Shown here piece after piece: positions 1 to 9,064 of a stretch of DNA of 64,000 bases. The stretch covers positions 987,311-1,051,310 of the forward strand of contig JADGDG010000001.1 of assembly GCA_016744995.1 (NCBI GenBank), in the 5' to 3' direction. The position numbers and the translations under genes are program-made. This DNA is from Gammaproteobacteria bacterium. GTDB taxonomy: Bacteria; Pseudomonadota; Gammaproteobacteria; GRL18. Position 1 is the first letter of the stretch. Each line of letters starts with the position of its first letter. The notes beneath the pieces are model-generated. The model was not told the origin of the DNA. It made no database searches and was given only the letters and a program-made list of their open reading frames with translations.

Positions 1-783
1 GCACATGAGATTAACAATCCTCTGGGCGGTATTATGCAGACATCAGAAGTCATGTCTGAAAGGCTCACCGGAGAAATGTCAGCCAATAAACGTGCAGCTG
101 AAACAGTAGGTGTTGATATGAAAACTATTCATGCCTATATGGAGGCGCGGGGCATTCCTCGTATGCTCAACACGATACGGGATTCCTGCACTCGAGCGGC
201 AACCATTGTTGAAAGTATGCTGGGCTTTGCACGCCGTGGCGACTCTGTCTTTTCAGATTGTGATATTACTGAATTGGTAGAACAGACTCTGCTTTTGTCA
301 GGTACTGATTATGATCTTAAAAAACGCTATGATTTTAAACAGTTTAAGATTGTTCGTGACTATCAGGATGATTTGTTATTAGTGACCTGTGAGCCGCAAA
401 AAGTTCAGCAGGTATTGCTCAATATATTCAAGAATGGTGCTCAGGCAATTCAGGAGATGAATGATAACAGGAAAGTGGAAAGTGAAAAAAAACAGCCTTG
501 TTTTACCCTGACCTTGCGCAATGAACTGGAAGCAAAAATGGTGCGTATCGAAATTTCAGATAATGGACCTGGCATGGAAGAAGAAATTCGTAAGCGTGTA
601 TTTGAGCCGTTCTTTTCTACCAAACCTGTGGGACTGGGTACTGGCCTGGGTTTAAGTGTTGCCTATTTTATTATTACTGAAAATCTTGGTGGCTCATTAA
701 ATGTGAAATCACAGCCTGGAGTGGGAACAAACTTCATTATTCGTCTTCCTGCTGCAGAGAGAGGTGGGTATGAACAATGCTGA
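1..783 (+). CDS. sensor histidine kinase, C-terminal part (5' end outside window)
   Basis: The frame is open from base 1, so the protein starts before the window; the first in-frame ATG is at base 34. The first residues contain the H-box (AHEINNPLGG), whose His is the predicted autophosphorylation site. A dimerisation/phosphotransfer helix pair follows, then a HATPase_c domain with an N box (NIFKNGAQAI), a G1 box (DNGPGM) and a G2 box (GTGLGLS), ending near residue 245. Such kinases phosphorylate partner receivers; the sensory input domain is not visible. The 3' end overlaps the next gene, a stand-alone receiver, which with the REC-GGDEF-EAL protein after it is the likely phosphorylation target. 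Domain assignment is secure; the signal sensed is unknown. Confidence 0.93.
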   Translation, partial: AHEINNPLGGIMQTSEVMSERLTGEMSANKRAAETVGVDMKTIHAYMEARGIPRMLNTIRDSCTRAATIVESMLGFARRGDSVFSDCDITELVEQTLLLSGTDYDLKKRYDFKQFKIVRDYQDDLLLVTCEPQKVQQVLLNIFKNGAQAIQEMNDNRKVESEKKQPCFTLTLRNELEAKMVRIEISDNGPGMEEEIRKRVFEPFFSTKPVGLGTGLGLSVAYFIITENLGGSLNVKSQPGVGTNFIIRLPAAERGGYEQC

Positions 784-1159
784 TCTCAGTGTGTTGATTA
801 TTGATGATGATGCAGCGATCAGGCAAAGTTTTGGTGACTATTTTGAAGATCAGGATTTTAAAGTCCTGAGTGCTGAGAGTGGTGAAGAAGCACTGGAAAT
901 ACTGATGACAGAATCTCCAGATGCCGCTATTGTGGACGTTCGCATGATGGGGATAAGTGGTGTTGATTTCATTCAAAAAGCTTATCTACAGATACCTGAT
1001 TGTGTCTTCCTGATTTGTACCGGCTCACCAGAATACAGATTACCAGCTGATCTTTTCCAGCTTAACCAGGTTTCTTCAAGAGTGTTTCAGAAACCTGTCA
1101 ATAATCTTAGTCTGGTTCATAAAGAAATACTCCGGATGTTGACTGAAATGAGGACGTAA
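770..1159 (+). CDS. single-domain response regulator (receiver only)
   Basis: A CheY-like receiver of about 129 aa with no output domain. The acidic pocket is D12-D13-D14, the phosphoacceptor is D56 (in VDVRM) and the conserved Lys lies in FQKPV. I chose the ATG at 770 over a GTG at 764: AGAGAGG sits about 6 bases before the ATG and would abut the GTG. The gene overlaps the end of the histidine kinase by 14 bases and is followed 10 bases later by the REC-GGDEF-EAL gene. Its receiver resembles the receiver of that neighbour (IRxSFxDYxED in both), suggesting duplication. It may act as a phosphate sink or shuttle between the kinase and the c-di-GMP enzyme (inference). Confidence 0.9.
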   Translation: MNNADLSVLIIDDDAAIRQSFGDYFEDQDFKVLSAESGEEALEILMTESPDAAIVDVRMMGISGVDFIQKAYLQIPDCVFLICTGSPEYRLPADLFQLNQVSSRVFQKPVNNLSLVHKEILRMLTEMRT

Positions 1160-1169
1160 GGTCGTAATT

Positions 1170-3812
1170 ATGAATGATGCTCAGATAAAAATTCTAGTGA
1201 CAGATGATGATCCTGGTATTCGCAGTAGTTTTTCAGATTATCTTGAAGATAGAGACTACCAGGTATTGACAGCTAAAGATGGTTTGGCTGGATTGGAAGT
1301 TTTCAAAACTTGTCATCCTGATCTGATTCTGCTGGATCTGAGAATGCCCAACTTGGGAGGTCTGGAACTATTACGTGAAATAAGACTTCAGAACTCAGAT
1401 ATTCCAATTATTATTGTTTCAGGAACAGGGCATATGACAGATGTGGTTGAAGCGCTTCGTTTAGGAGCATGGGATTATCTGTTAAAACCAGTCGAAAATC
1501 TTTCTGTGCTTGGTCATACTATTCGTAAGTCATTAGAACGAGCGCAGCTTCGCCATGACAACCTGGAGCATCAAGAAAATCTTGAACACCTTGTTAAGAA
1601 ACGTACCAGTGAACTGGAGGAAGCCAACACTCGCTTACTTCATCTCAATGAGCGACTGCGAAAAATTGTTGAATCCACAAGTAAGCTCTCATCATGGCTT
1701 GATATGGATGAGTTTGGTTCACATTTACTGCAGGAGTTCGCCCAGCATATGGATGTAACGGGTGGTTGTTTGTATGTGGTAGAAGAGACCAGACTACGTC
1801 TGGTGCAAGCTATTGATCCTGGCCATGCTCTTCCAGAATTGTCCTTGCCTTTGAGGCAACAGTCTGTTTTGTGCCGTGTTGTTGAAGATGGTACGCCCAC
1901 TCTATTGAATGATCTTAGCGATCTGGATGAGTTCAAAGGAAGTGGCTGGGATGGTTATAAAGATGGCTCAGCATTAATATTTCCAATTCCAGATGAGGAT
2001 GGGAGTCTGGTTGCTGTATTAGCTTTGCATAATAAAAACCACCCACCTTTTGCTGAGCAGGATAAAGAAATTGGAATGATCCTGGCATCTTATAGCAGTG
2101 CGTCATTTCGGGCAATTCGAACTTTTAAGGCACTGAGTGATAGTGAACAACGTTTTCGTGAACTGGCTGATATGTTACCGCAGTCAGTGTGCGAAACAGA
2201 TCAGAATGGTAAGATTAAGTATGCTAATCAACATGCCTTTCAGTCATTTGGATATACCATTGAAGATCTTAAATCAGATGTAAACATTGTTAATTTAATT
2301 GCTCCTGAAGACTCTCAACGAGTGAATAGAAATGCAAAGCAGGTGATGCAGGATGGCATGTCACGTATTTCAGGAACTGAGTATAAAGCTATTTGTAAAA
2401 ATGGGGATAATTTTCCTGTGCTGGTGTATTCAACACCAGTTTTACGTGATGGCATAGTTGTTGGGATGCGTGTGGTGGCTGTTGATATCACTCTTCGAAA
2501 ACAACAGGAAGAGTTGATCCTCCATCAGGCTCATTTTGATAGTCTAACGGAATTACCGAATCGCTTTCTCTCTCTTGATCGGCTCAATCAGTTACTTCTG
2601 GATGCACGCCGCTCAGAGGATCCCCTTGCGGTTCTGTTCATTGATCTGGATGACTTTAAGAAGATCAATGACTCACTTGGGCATGAAGTGGGAGATCAGA
2701 TGCTTGTTCAAGTTGCGGATCGGTTGCGAGAAACATTACGAGGTGTTGATACAATCGGTCGATTGGGGGGGGATGAGTTTATTGTCATTTTAGGGGGAAT
2801 AAAGACTGGTAATGATGCAGAATCTATAGCGGAAACCCTGTTAAAGAAGATCAGACAACCCTTTGTTCTGGATAATAGGGAACTTGTCCTTAATGCCAGT
2901 ATTGGCATTGCACTTTATCCAGATGATGGCGTGACTCCTGCGGAGTTATTACGAAGTGCAGATACTGCAATGTATTCAGCCAAAGCAGAAGGAGGTAATG
3001 CACATTATTACTTCACTACCAAGATGAAGGAAAAAGTTTCCAGGCAATTGTTGCTGGAACAGCATCTGCATAATGCACTGAAACATGATGAGTTCTATTT
3101 AAACTTCCAAGCTCTGGTGGAATTACCGAGTCAAAGGGTGTTAGGTTTTGAAGCCTTATTGCGTTGGAAAAATTCAGAGTTAGGCAATATTTCACCAGAA
3201 GAATTTATTCCCATTGCTGAGCGAAATGGGTTAATTGTGCCCATTGGGGCCTATGTGTTAAATGAGGCACTGACTGTTTTAGCTGATCTCCACCGAGAAC
3301 ATGATCCATCACTTAAAATGGCTATTAATATATCTCCACGCCAATTTCGTTGCCCTTATCTATTACAACAACTTAATACTGCATTGGAAACTTCAGGCGT
3401 ACCCCATAGTACTCTTGAACTGGAAATTACCGAAGGTGTTTTCATGGGGGGGCTGTCCAATATTGATGATAACCTGACAGCCATGAAAGATCTGGGTATA
3501 AGAATTGTGATGGATGATTTTGGTACGGGCTATTCATCACTGAGTTATTTGCGCAATTATCCGTTTGATGCATTGAAAATTGATCAAAGCTTTGTTTTTG
3601 ACATTGAGCTCGATCCGCAAGCTCGGGAACTTGTTAATGCTGTTATAGTAATGGCTCATAGTATGGGACTCAGTGTGATTGGGGAGGGTGTTGAAACAGC
3701 AGCACAACTTGATCATTTGGTGCAGCAGAAATGTGATCTGGCCCAGGGATATTTTTTTAGTAAACCAGTAGAAAAAGATAAGCTCCCTGAATTGCTAAAA
3801 CAAGTGCGCTAA
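1170..3812 (+). CDS. response regulator with GAF, PAS, GGDEF and EAL domains (c-di-GMP turnover)
   Basis: An 880-aa cytoplasmic protein. Domains in order: receiver (about 7-120, phosphoacceptor D56, KPVEN loop), a helical linker, GAF-like (about 170-310), PAS (about 325-445), GGDEF (about 455-615) and EAL (about 630-875). The cyclase motif is intact (GGDEF, residues 533-537) and preceded by an RGVD inhibitory-site motif five residues upstream. The phosphodiesterase signature EALLRW starts at E661, and DDFGTGYSSL is present, so both activities could be functional. It follows a kinase and a lone receiver in one operon, so phosphorylation probably sets the balance between c-di-GMP synthesis and breakdown. 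The ATG has a TAAGG ribosome site. No membrane segment is seen. Confidence 0.93.
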   Translation: MNDAQIKILVTDDDPGIRSSFSDYLEDRDYQVLTAKDGLAGLEVFKTCHPDLILLDLRMPNLGGLELLREIRLQNSDIPIIIVSGTGHMTDVVEALRLGAWDYLLKPVENLSVLGHTIRKSLERAQLRHDNLEHQENLEHLVKKRTSELEEANTRLLHLNERLRKIVESTSKLSSWLDMDEFGSHLLQEFAQHMDVTGGCLYVVEETRLRLVQAIDPGHALPELSLPLRQQSVLCRVVEDGTPTLLNDLSDLDEFKGSGWDGYKDGSALIFPIPDEDGSLVAVLALHNKNHPPFAEQDKEIGMILASYSSASFRAIRTFKALSDSEQRFRELADMLPQSVCETDQNGKIKYANQHAFQSFGYTIEDLKSDVNIVNLIAPEDSQRVNRNAKQVMQDGMSRISGTEYKAICKNGDNFPVLVYSTPVLRDGIVVGMRVVAVDITLRKQQEELILHQAHFDSLTELPNRFLSLDRLNQLLLDARRSEDPLAVLFIDLDDFKKINDSLGHEVGDQMLVQVADRLRETLRGVDTIGRLGGDEFIVILGGIKTGNDAESIAETLLKKIRQPFVLDNRELVLNASIGIALYPDDGVTPAELLRSADTAMYSAKAEGGNAHYYFTTKMKEKVSRQLLLEQHLHNALKHDEFYLNFQALVELPSQRVLGFEALLRWKNSELGNISPEEFIPIAERNGLIVPIGAYVLNEALTVLADLHREHDPSLKMAINISPRQFRCPYLLQQLNTALETSGVPHSTLELEITEGVFMGGLSNIDDNLTAMKDLGIRIVMDDFGTGYSSLSYLRNYPFDALKIDQSFVFDIELDPQARELVNAVIVMAHSMGLSVIGEGVETAAQLDHLVQQKCDLAQGYFFSKPVEKDKLPELLKQVR

Positions 3813-3882
3813 TACTATAGAGCTTTGTCTGCTCATCACTTAACGTAGTATTAGAAAAATAAATATGGGAGAACCTTGAAAC

Positions 3883-4476
3883 TTGAAAACACTAAAACAT
3901 TTATTTAATGACAACCTTATATGGGCTGCCTCAATCAAAGATAAAGATCCTAATTTTTTCACACGATTATCAAAGCAACAATCGCCTGAATATCTATGGA
4001 TAGGTTGTTCAGACAGCAGAGTTCCTGCAAACCAAATTACTAATCTGCAACCTGGCGAAGTATTCGTGCATCGCAATATTGCAAATATTGTTGTCCACAC
4101 AGATCTGAATTGCCTTTCTGTTATACAGTATGCTGTTGAAATTTTAAAGGTAAAACATATTATAGTCTGTGGCCATTATGGATGTGGAGGTATAAAAGCG
4201 GCACTGGAAGATCATGAGCACGGACTTATAGATAATTGGTTGCGCCATATAAAAGATGTTATTCGATTTAATCAATCGGAATTTGATCAGCTTGAACATG
4301 AACAAAAATTGGATTTACTCTGTGAACTCAATGTAAAAGAACAAGTTAAAAACATATGTAATACGACTATTGTGAAAAATGCATGGAAACAAGGAAAAGA
4401 GCTATCCATCCATGGCTGGATTTATAGTATAGAAAATGGGATTCTAAAAGACTTAGATAGCAGCACTACTTTATAG
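3883..4476 (+). CDS. can: beta-class carbonic anhydrase
   Basis: A 197-aa enzyme interconverting CO2 and bicarbonate. Zinc-site motifs are clear: C42-S-D44-S-R46 (GCSDSRVP) and HxxC in CGHYGCGG. The sequence runs collinear with E. coli Can, including GEVFVHRNIANIV and LCELNVKEQV, but stops about 20 residues earlier, lacking the Can C-terminal tail. The start is a TTG at 3883 preceded by GGGAGAA. An upstream ATG at 3865 is in frame but runs into a stop after four codons. It is monocistronic, with a perfect hairpin overlapping its stop codon. In an autotroph it would supply bicarbonate or CO2 for carbon fixation, but no carboxylase is in the window. Confidence 0.95.
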   Translation: MKTLKHLFNDNLIWAASIKDKDPNFFTRLSKQQSPEYLWIGCSDSRVPANQITNLQPGEVFVHRNIANIVVHTDLNCLSVIQYAVEILKVKHIIVCGHYGCGGIKAALEDHEHGLIDNWLRHIKDVIRFNQSEFDQLEHEQKLDLLCELNVKEQVKNICNTTIVKNAWKQGKELSIHGWIYSIENGILKDLDSSTTL

Positions 4477-4501
4477 ACAGGTATTTTTCCTATAAAGTAG
4501 T
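4465..4501 (+). terminator. hairpin overlapping the carbonic anhydrase stop codon
   Basis: Perfect 12-bp inverted repeat: ACTACTTTATAG at 4465-4476 and CTATAAAGTAGT at 4490-4501, with a 13-base T-rich loop. The left arm contains the last codons and the stop of the carbonic anhydrase gene. There is no T run directly after the right arm, so it may be an mRNA 3'-end stabiliser or a weak terminator rather than a classic intrinsic one. Confidence 0.5.
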
Positions 4502-4591
4502 ATTGCTCCAACAGCTTAAATCACAGAATACCCGGAGTGTGGGTCTCAATGAATGAGGTTGTGATCATCTTAAAATATTGCTGAGAAAGAC

Positions 4592-5221
4592 ATGAATAAA
4601 CTAAAATTTATACAATTAGGATTTGTATCTCTTTTGATATTTGGACTTTTTATGGTGTCAATTCCATTTATAACGTCACTAAATCCTACACAAGCAACTA
4701 TATTATCAAGCCAGGTCACTGTAGATGTTTCAAAAATTAAAACTGGGGATCCTGTAAAAGTTGATACACTATATGGAGAAGTCTGGATTATAAAAAGGAG
4801 TAAGGCTGAAATAGATGAACTTGCTAAAGATTTTCCAGAACCTCTTCTTTATGAAAATATGGAACAAAAACTTCCTATTGGAGTAAAAAAAGAAACACGT
4901 TCAATAAAATCAAATTTGTTTGTTTTTCGTGTTGATAGAATGGATAAAGTAATTTATTTATCAGAAAATCCTTTTTCATTACATCCTTGTGATAATTTTG
5001 TCCGGCTACATGGTGATGTACAAATAGATAGCAAGAAAACTATTAATGGTGGTTTTGCATGTAAAAGCCAATTTGGTTATCATCTTAATTATGAAAATAG
5101 TGGTTTTATTTATGATCTTGCTGGTCGTTCGATTTCTCGCTATGTGTCACCTTTAAGAATACCGAATTATTTTTATAAAAATAATACTCAATTAGTTATC
5201 GGGTCTAATGTAAAAGGTTAA
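4592..5221 (+). CDS. membrane-anchored Rieske-like protein lacking the canonical cluster ligands
   Basis: A 209-aa protein with one N-terminal membrane helix (about 8-30). The segment after it (VDVSKIKTGDPVKV, then GEVWIIKRSKAEI) follows the pattern of the ubiquinol-cytochrome c reductase Rieske subunit N-terminal part. The C-terminal third (GGFACKSQFGYH, YDLAGRS, SPLRIPNYF, QLVIG) follows the cluster-binding fold (usually FxCPCHGSxxD, GRxxxGPAPxNL, xLxIG). The two C-x-H pairs that bind the [2Fe-2S] cluster are missing; only C133 and C157 remain at roughly the places of the boxes. No cytochrome b or c1 gene is adjacent. I infer a Rieske-derived protein that probably has no normal cluster. The relationship is my motif reading, not a search result. 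Confidence 0.55.
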   Translation: MNKLKFIQLGFVSLLIFGLFMVSIPFITSLNPTQATILSSQVTVDVSKIKTGDPVKVDTLYGEVWIIKRSKAEIDELAKDFPEPLLYENMEQKLPIGVKKETRSIKSNLFVFRVDRMDKVIYLSENPFSLHPCDNFVRLHGDVQIDSKKTINGGFACKSQFGYHLNYENSGFIYDLAGRSISRYVSPLRIPNYFYKNNTQLVIGSNVKG

Positions 5222-5376
5222 AATTACTAATATCGCCTGGTTTGTATCAAGGGCTTTAGTGATTTAAAAAGGTATTGAGTATGAGTATTGTGGAAGAGTT
5301 AAGTTGTTAATTAGCTCTTTCCTTGAACCTGTGAGCAAACAAGCGAATATTATATGCTACAAGGATTAAGCATCGC

Positions 5377-5844
5377 ATGAAATATAAGATTATTGATAAG
5401 TCACGAGCTGAAGAAGTAGCTAAACTTGCAGTGTGTCTTACTAATGAGATCATCGAGCGTACTGGAATAAAACATTTTGACGTTGATGTGCCACTAGCTG
5501 AAAGCCTATGTCGAGGTTATGTTTCTAATGGTCTTTATAATGTCATTGCGGCATTTGATGAAAATAAAATAATTGGCTTTGGCGCTTTATGTGAAAGTCA
5601 CTCACTATATGCCGAAGGCTCATTTGGCATCATTCAAGAATTTTATGTTATGCCTGATTATAGGTCTCAAGACATAGGTAAAGAGCTTATCAATGAAATC
5701 ATTAATTTTGCCAAAAATAAAAAATGGAAAAGGCTGGAATTATGCACGCCACCTTTACCGGAATTTGATCGAACTGTTGAATTCTATCAGGCTAATGGTT
5801 TTGAGGTCACAGGTGGTTATAAAATGAAGTATGCAATCATATAA
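5377..5844 (+). CDS. GNAT-family N-acetyltransferase
   Basis: A 155-aa single-domain protein. The GNAT core is visible: beta-4 EFYVMPDYRSQDIGKELINEII holds the acetyl-CoA pyrophosphate loop (usually Q/RxxGxG/A, here RSQDIGKE). A C-terminal FYQANGFEVTGGYKM follows the usual YxxxGFxxxG pattern near the end of the domain. The acceptor substrate cannot be deduced. The gene stands alone in an AT-rich stretch, flanked by 155 and 247 bases without genes, and is not obviously coupled to neighbours. Confidence 0.8.
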   Translation: MKYKIIDKSRAEEVAKLAVCLTNEIIERTGIKHFDVDVPLAESLCRGYVSNGLYNVIAAFDENKIIGFGALCESHSLYAEGSFGIIQEFYVMPDYRSQDIGKELINEIINFAKNKKWKRLELCTPPLPEFDRTVEFYQANGFEVTGGYKMKYAII

Positions 5845-6091
5845 CATACAGTTCATGAATCCATCGATAGCTCTTTCTTGCAGCGATTATTAGTATCTCT
5901 TCCATTTTTCTTACAAAACAATACCATTTCTTGTAATTTCTAATCTTAAAATTTGAAAGCAGTTTCTAAATGCGGTATTGTGGATTTATAAAAAAAACCA
6001 AAACCCCATCCAAATTATTATGGCGCTTTTGTTATTGATTCAGACAGACACAATATAGAAGCCGTATGCCACAAAGAAGAGGAATCGTGAA

Positions 6092-6520
6092 ATGGCTACA
6101 GAAGGATATATACGATACAGAGCTGAGTATAAATACCAGCTGGCAAATAGTTATAAACTCAATGTTTCAATCAGGCCGAACTCCGATATAGAAACAGATT
6201 TTATCGATTTAGACTCTAACGGTAACCTGTTAGTTAAGAAAGGCTATGCATGGGATGGCCCTTCTGGTCCGGTAATTGATACAGAAGAAAATATGCGTGC
6301 ATCATTGGTTCATGATGCTCTTTATCAATTAATGAGAAATAAAAAACTTAGCCCCAGAACTCATAGAAAAGCGGCAGATCAATTATTCAAAGATATTTGT
6401 AAAGAAGATGGTGTATCTAATTTTAGAGCATCAGCATACTACAAAGTGCTGCGTAAGTTTGGTAAGCCTGCTGCAAGTCTACAAAACAAGAAAAAAGTAC
6501 AGCGTGCACCAGAAACATAA
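6092..6520 (+). CDS. DUF1353-like protein
   Basis: A 142-aa protein. It carries the pattern I associate with DUF1353, a family often found in phages and near them: GYAWDGPSGPVIDT, then SLVHDALYQLMR, then HRKAADQLFKD. The HD of the second motif and the R/AD of the third are the conserved polar residues. The biochemical role of the family is unknown to me. The start is ATG at 6092 with a GAAGAGG ribosome site. It stands alone; no phage structural gene is next to it, so it may be a remnant of an old insertion or a domesticated gene. Confidence 0.6.
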   Translation: MATEGYIRYRAEYKYQLANSYKLNVSIRPNSDIETDFIDLDSNGNLLVKKGYAWDGPSGPVIDTEENMRASLVHDALYQLMRNKKLSPRTHRKAADQLFKDICKEDGVSNFRASAYYKVLRKFGKPAASLQNKKKVQRAPET

Positions 6521-6813
6521 CAATTCAATTAACATCATGTTTTCTGTGCCAGACAGTTTACTCTTCGCTTCGTTATGGCTGTCGATTAGTGATCGTTATT
6601 TTCATAAAATATGGTCTTGCATTAAGGCGGTTTTTCACTCATGCTTGCCTTTTAAAGTAAGTTACTGTTTATAGAAGGATTTATTGTTGTTTTAGGTGTG
6701 TTTTTATCATATATTTGTTGCATTAGGATAACCCCAAAGTTACAATATGCGTTGCTCTTATGAGCATTCTTAATGCTGTCGCACAAATTATGATTTAACA
6801 AATAGGCTATTGA

Positions 6814-9042
6814 GTGATCCTGATAAAAAATCTGATAATTCAAATCTTTATTGCTGTTTCAGTCACTCTGGTTTGTTGGATTTCTCATTTTTATCGATTT
6901 CCTCAACATGAAGTACCCATGCTGGTTCTAGGCTCAGGTGTTATTCTGGGGTTTTTATATCGCATGGGATACCGGGTTATTCCTGCCTTATTTGTCGGCT
7001 TATTTGTCTGTCACTTCCAGCTTTTTGGTTATCGCTTTCTTGTTTCATTCTGGTTGTCTGGTTCTATGCTGCTCTCGGGCTGGTTGTCCTTGCTCTACGT
7101 TCGTCATTTTTTTAGCGATGATCTGATTGATCGACCCGTTTATAACTATCTGCACTTTTATGTCGCTGCGATGCTGGTGGCCCCCATAAGTAATTTATTG
7201 CTGGATATACCATTGATTTTCCTGATTGATCGTATGGATATCCTTGAAGATATCCGCCTGTTTATTTTTTCCTATTCTTTTGGTCAAGCCTTGGGTGCAC
7301 TGGTCTTTGCTCCAGCAATTATATTATTTGGCCAGCAATATCATCTCCGATATGCCTATGCTGATTTTTCTTCGGTCAGGATGGAGAAAGTGATCTGGCT
7401 GGTAACTGCATTGCTGCTGGTGTTACTGACATTAACCCTAGGGGAGTATTACTCTTTTGCCGGCTTACTGGATGCTGAACTGCTGTTATTTCCTATGATA
7501 ATCTGGAGTGCATTACGTCTGGGTGTGGTCTTTACCAATATTGCTGTGGCTATTATTTCCTATACAGTTTTTACCTTTCATTTTTTTGGTCTGGCTGGTA
7601 CATCAGGAGATATGAATGCTCCTCAGGTTTTAGGCATGCTGCTGCTGATCATTACTCTGGCCGTATTAGGACAGCTGGTGGCAGCAGCAACGCTGGAGCG
7701 TCGCAAGAAAGAGCTTATGTTAGAAAAAACAGCCTTGCATGATCCGATAACCGGATTACCCAATGTGTTGTATTTGCGTAAAAGCATGGAAGATGTCAGT
7801 CAAATTAATCAGCCCCTAGAGAATAGTCATATGCTGGGCTATATTTCAATTTGTAACTATGAGGCATTGTTGCAGGGTTATGGTATTGAAGCTCGCAATG
7901 CACTGTATTGTCAGTTTGGTGGCTTTTTACAGTTTGAAACGGGTTCAGATATCAAAATTTATCGTGTCAGTGGTCCGGTATTTGCTCTGTTATTAGAAGA
8001 CGATATAGATGAACAAGCTCTTAAATTCATGTATCACTTGTCTGACAGGATTAATCAGTTTAATTTTATCTGGGATGAACATCCTTTTCACATCAATGCT
8101 GTTTCTTCACTGGTGCCGGTAAATTATACTTCTGGTGAATTACATGGCCCTATTGAACATGCCAGTGCATTAGTTGAAAACGCCTATAAACTGGGACATA
8201 TTGGGCGTGTTATTGTGAATGATAAAGATAACAATAAAGTACATCGAAAAGTTCGAGCTGACTGGTTAGGAAAAATTAATGAGGCCCTGGCAAAGGATCA
8301 GTTTATCCTGGTTGGGCAACCTATCGTTCCTATTGATACCAGTGCTGGTCGATCTGCCAGGTTTTCTTTTGAGATATTATTGCGTTTACAGGGAACTGAT
8401 GGCGAGCTGGAAATGCCGGATGATTTTATACCTTATGCTGAAAGTTTTAATTTGATGCCAATTGTTGACCGATGGGTTATCAGACATGCATTACAATGGC
8501 TGTCATCTGATGAGCTGGATTTGCAGAAAATTGGCACCTGTTCAATCAATCTTTCTGGACAGTCTGTTGCTGATCCCAGCTTATGTTCAGATATTAAAAA
8601 ATTATTGCAAGAATATCCCGTGCCGACACACAATATTTGTTTTGAAATAACGGAAACAGCTGCTATTGCCAATATGAACAATGCCACTACTCTTGTGACT
8701 CAGTTACAAGAGCTAGGTTGCTCTGTTGCTCTGGATGATTTTGGCAGTGGTTTATCATCCTTTGAATATCTGAAAAAACTTCCTGTGAATATTCTGAAAA
8801 TAGATGGTGAATTTATTCACAATATGCCGCAATCAAAAACAGATTATGTGATTGTTGATGCTATCTGGAGGGTGGCTGAAACAATGGATCTGACCACCGT
8901 TGCCGAATATGTTGAGTCAGAAATAATTCTCAACTATTTGTCAAAAATGGGAGTTAATTATGCACAAGGTTATTATACCGGCAAGCCGGTAAGCTTAGAA
9001 AAATTACAACAGCTGATAGATGAGTCAAATAGCTTGTCTTGA
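6814..9042 (+). CDS. membrane MASE1-like sensor with degenerate GGDEF and EAL phosphodiesterase domain
   Basis: A 742-aa inner-membrane protein. The first roughly 300 residues hold about eight hydrophobic segments in a MASE1-like arrangement. The cyclase-like domain (about 310-450, starting HDPITGLPN) has SGPVF where GGDEF is expected, so it should not make c-di-GMP. The EAL domain (about 490-740) has E520-I-L, the DDFGSGLSSFEYL loop and KIDGEFI, so hydrolysis looks possible. The ORF opens with a GTG at 6814 with only a weak upstream AGG; other near-cognate starts lie within a few codons. It ends 22 bases from the convergent hypE. The ligand of the membrane domain is unknown. Confidence 0.85.
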   Translation: MILIKNLIIQIFIAVSVTLVCWISHFYRFPQHEVPMLVLGSGVILGFLYRMGYRVIPALFVGLFVCHFQLFGYRFLVSFWLSGSMLLSGWLSLLYVRHFFSDDLIDRPVYNYLHFYVAAMLVAPISNLLLDIPLIFLIDRMDILEDIRLFIFSYSFGQALGALVFAPAIILFGQQYHLRYAYADFSSVRMEKVIWLVTALLLVLLTLTLGEYYSFAGLLDAELLLFPMIIWSALRLGVVFTNIAVAIISYTVFTFHFFGLAGTSGDMNAPQVLGMLLLIITLAVLGQLVAAATLERRKKELMLEKTALHDPITGLPNVLYLRKSMEDVSQINQPLENSHMLGYISICNYEALLQGYGIEARNALYCQFGGFLQFETGSDIKIYRVSGPVFALLLEDDIDEQALKFMYHLSDRINQFNFIWDEHPFHINAVSSLVPVNYTSGELHGPIEHASALVENAYKLGHIGRVIVNDKDNNKVHRKVRADWLGKINEALAKDQFILVGQPIVPIDTSAGRSARFSFEILLRLQGTDGELEMPDDFIPYAESFNLMPIVDRWVIRHALQWLSSDELDLQKIGTCSINLSGQSVADPSLCSDIKKLLQEYPVPTHNICFEITETAAIANMNNATTLVTQLQELGCSVALDDFGSGLSSFEYLKKLPVNILKIDGEFIHNMPQSKTDYVIVDAIWRVAETMDLTTVAEYVESEIILNYLSKMGVNYAQGYYTGKPVSLEKLQQLIDESNSLS

Positions 9043-9064
9043 TGCAGCACAGCTTTTTTCCTGT

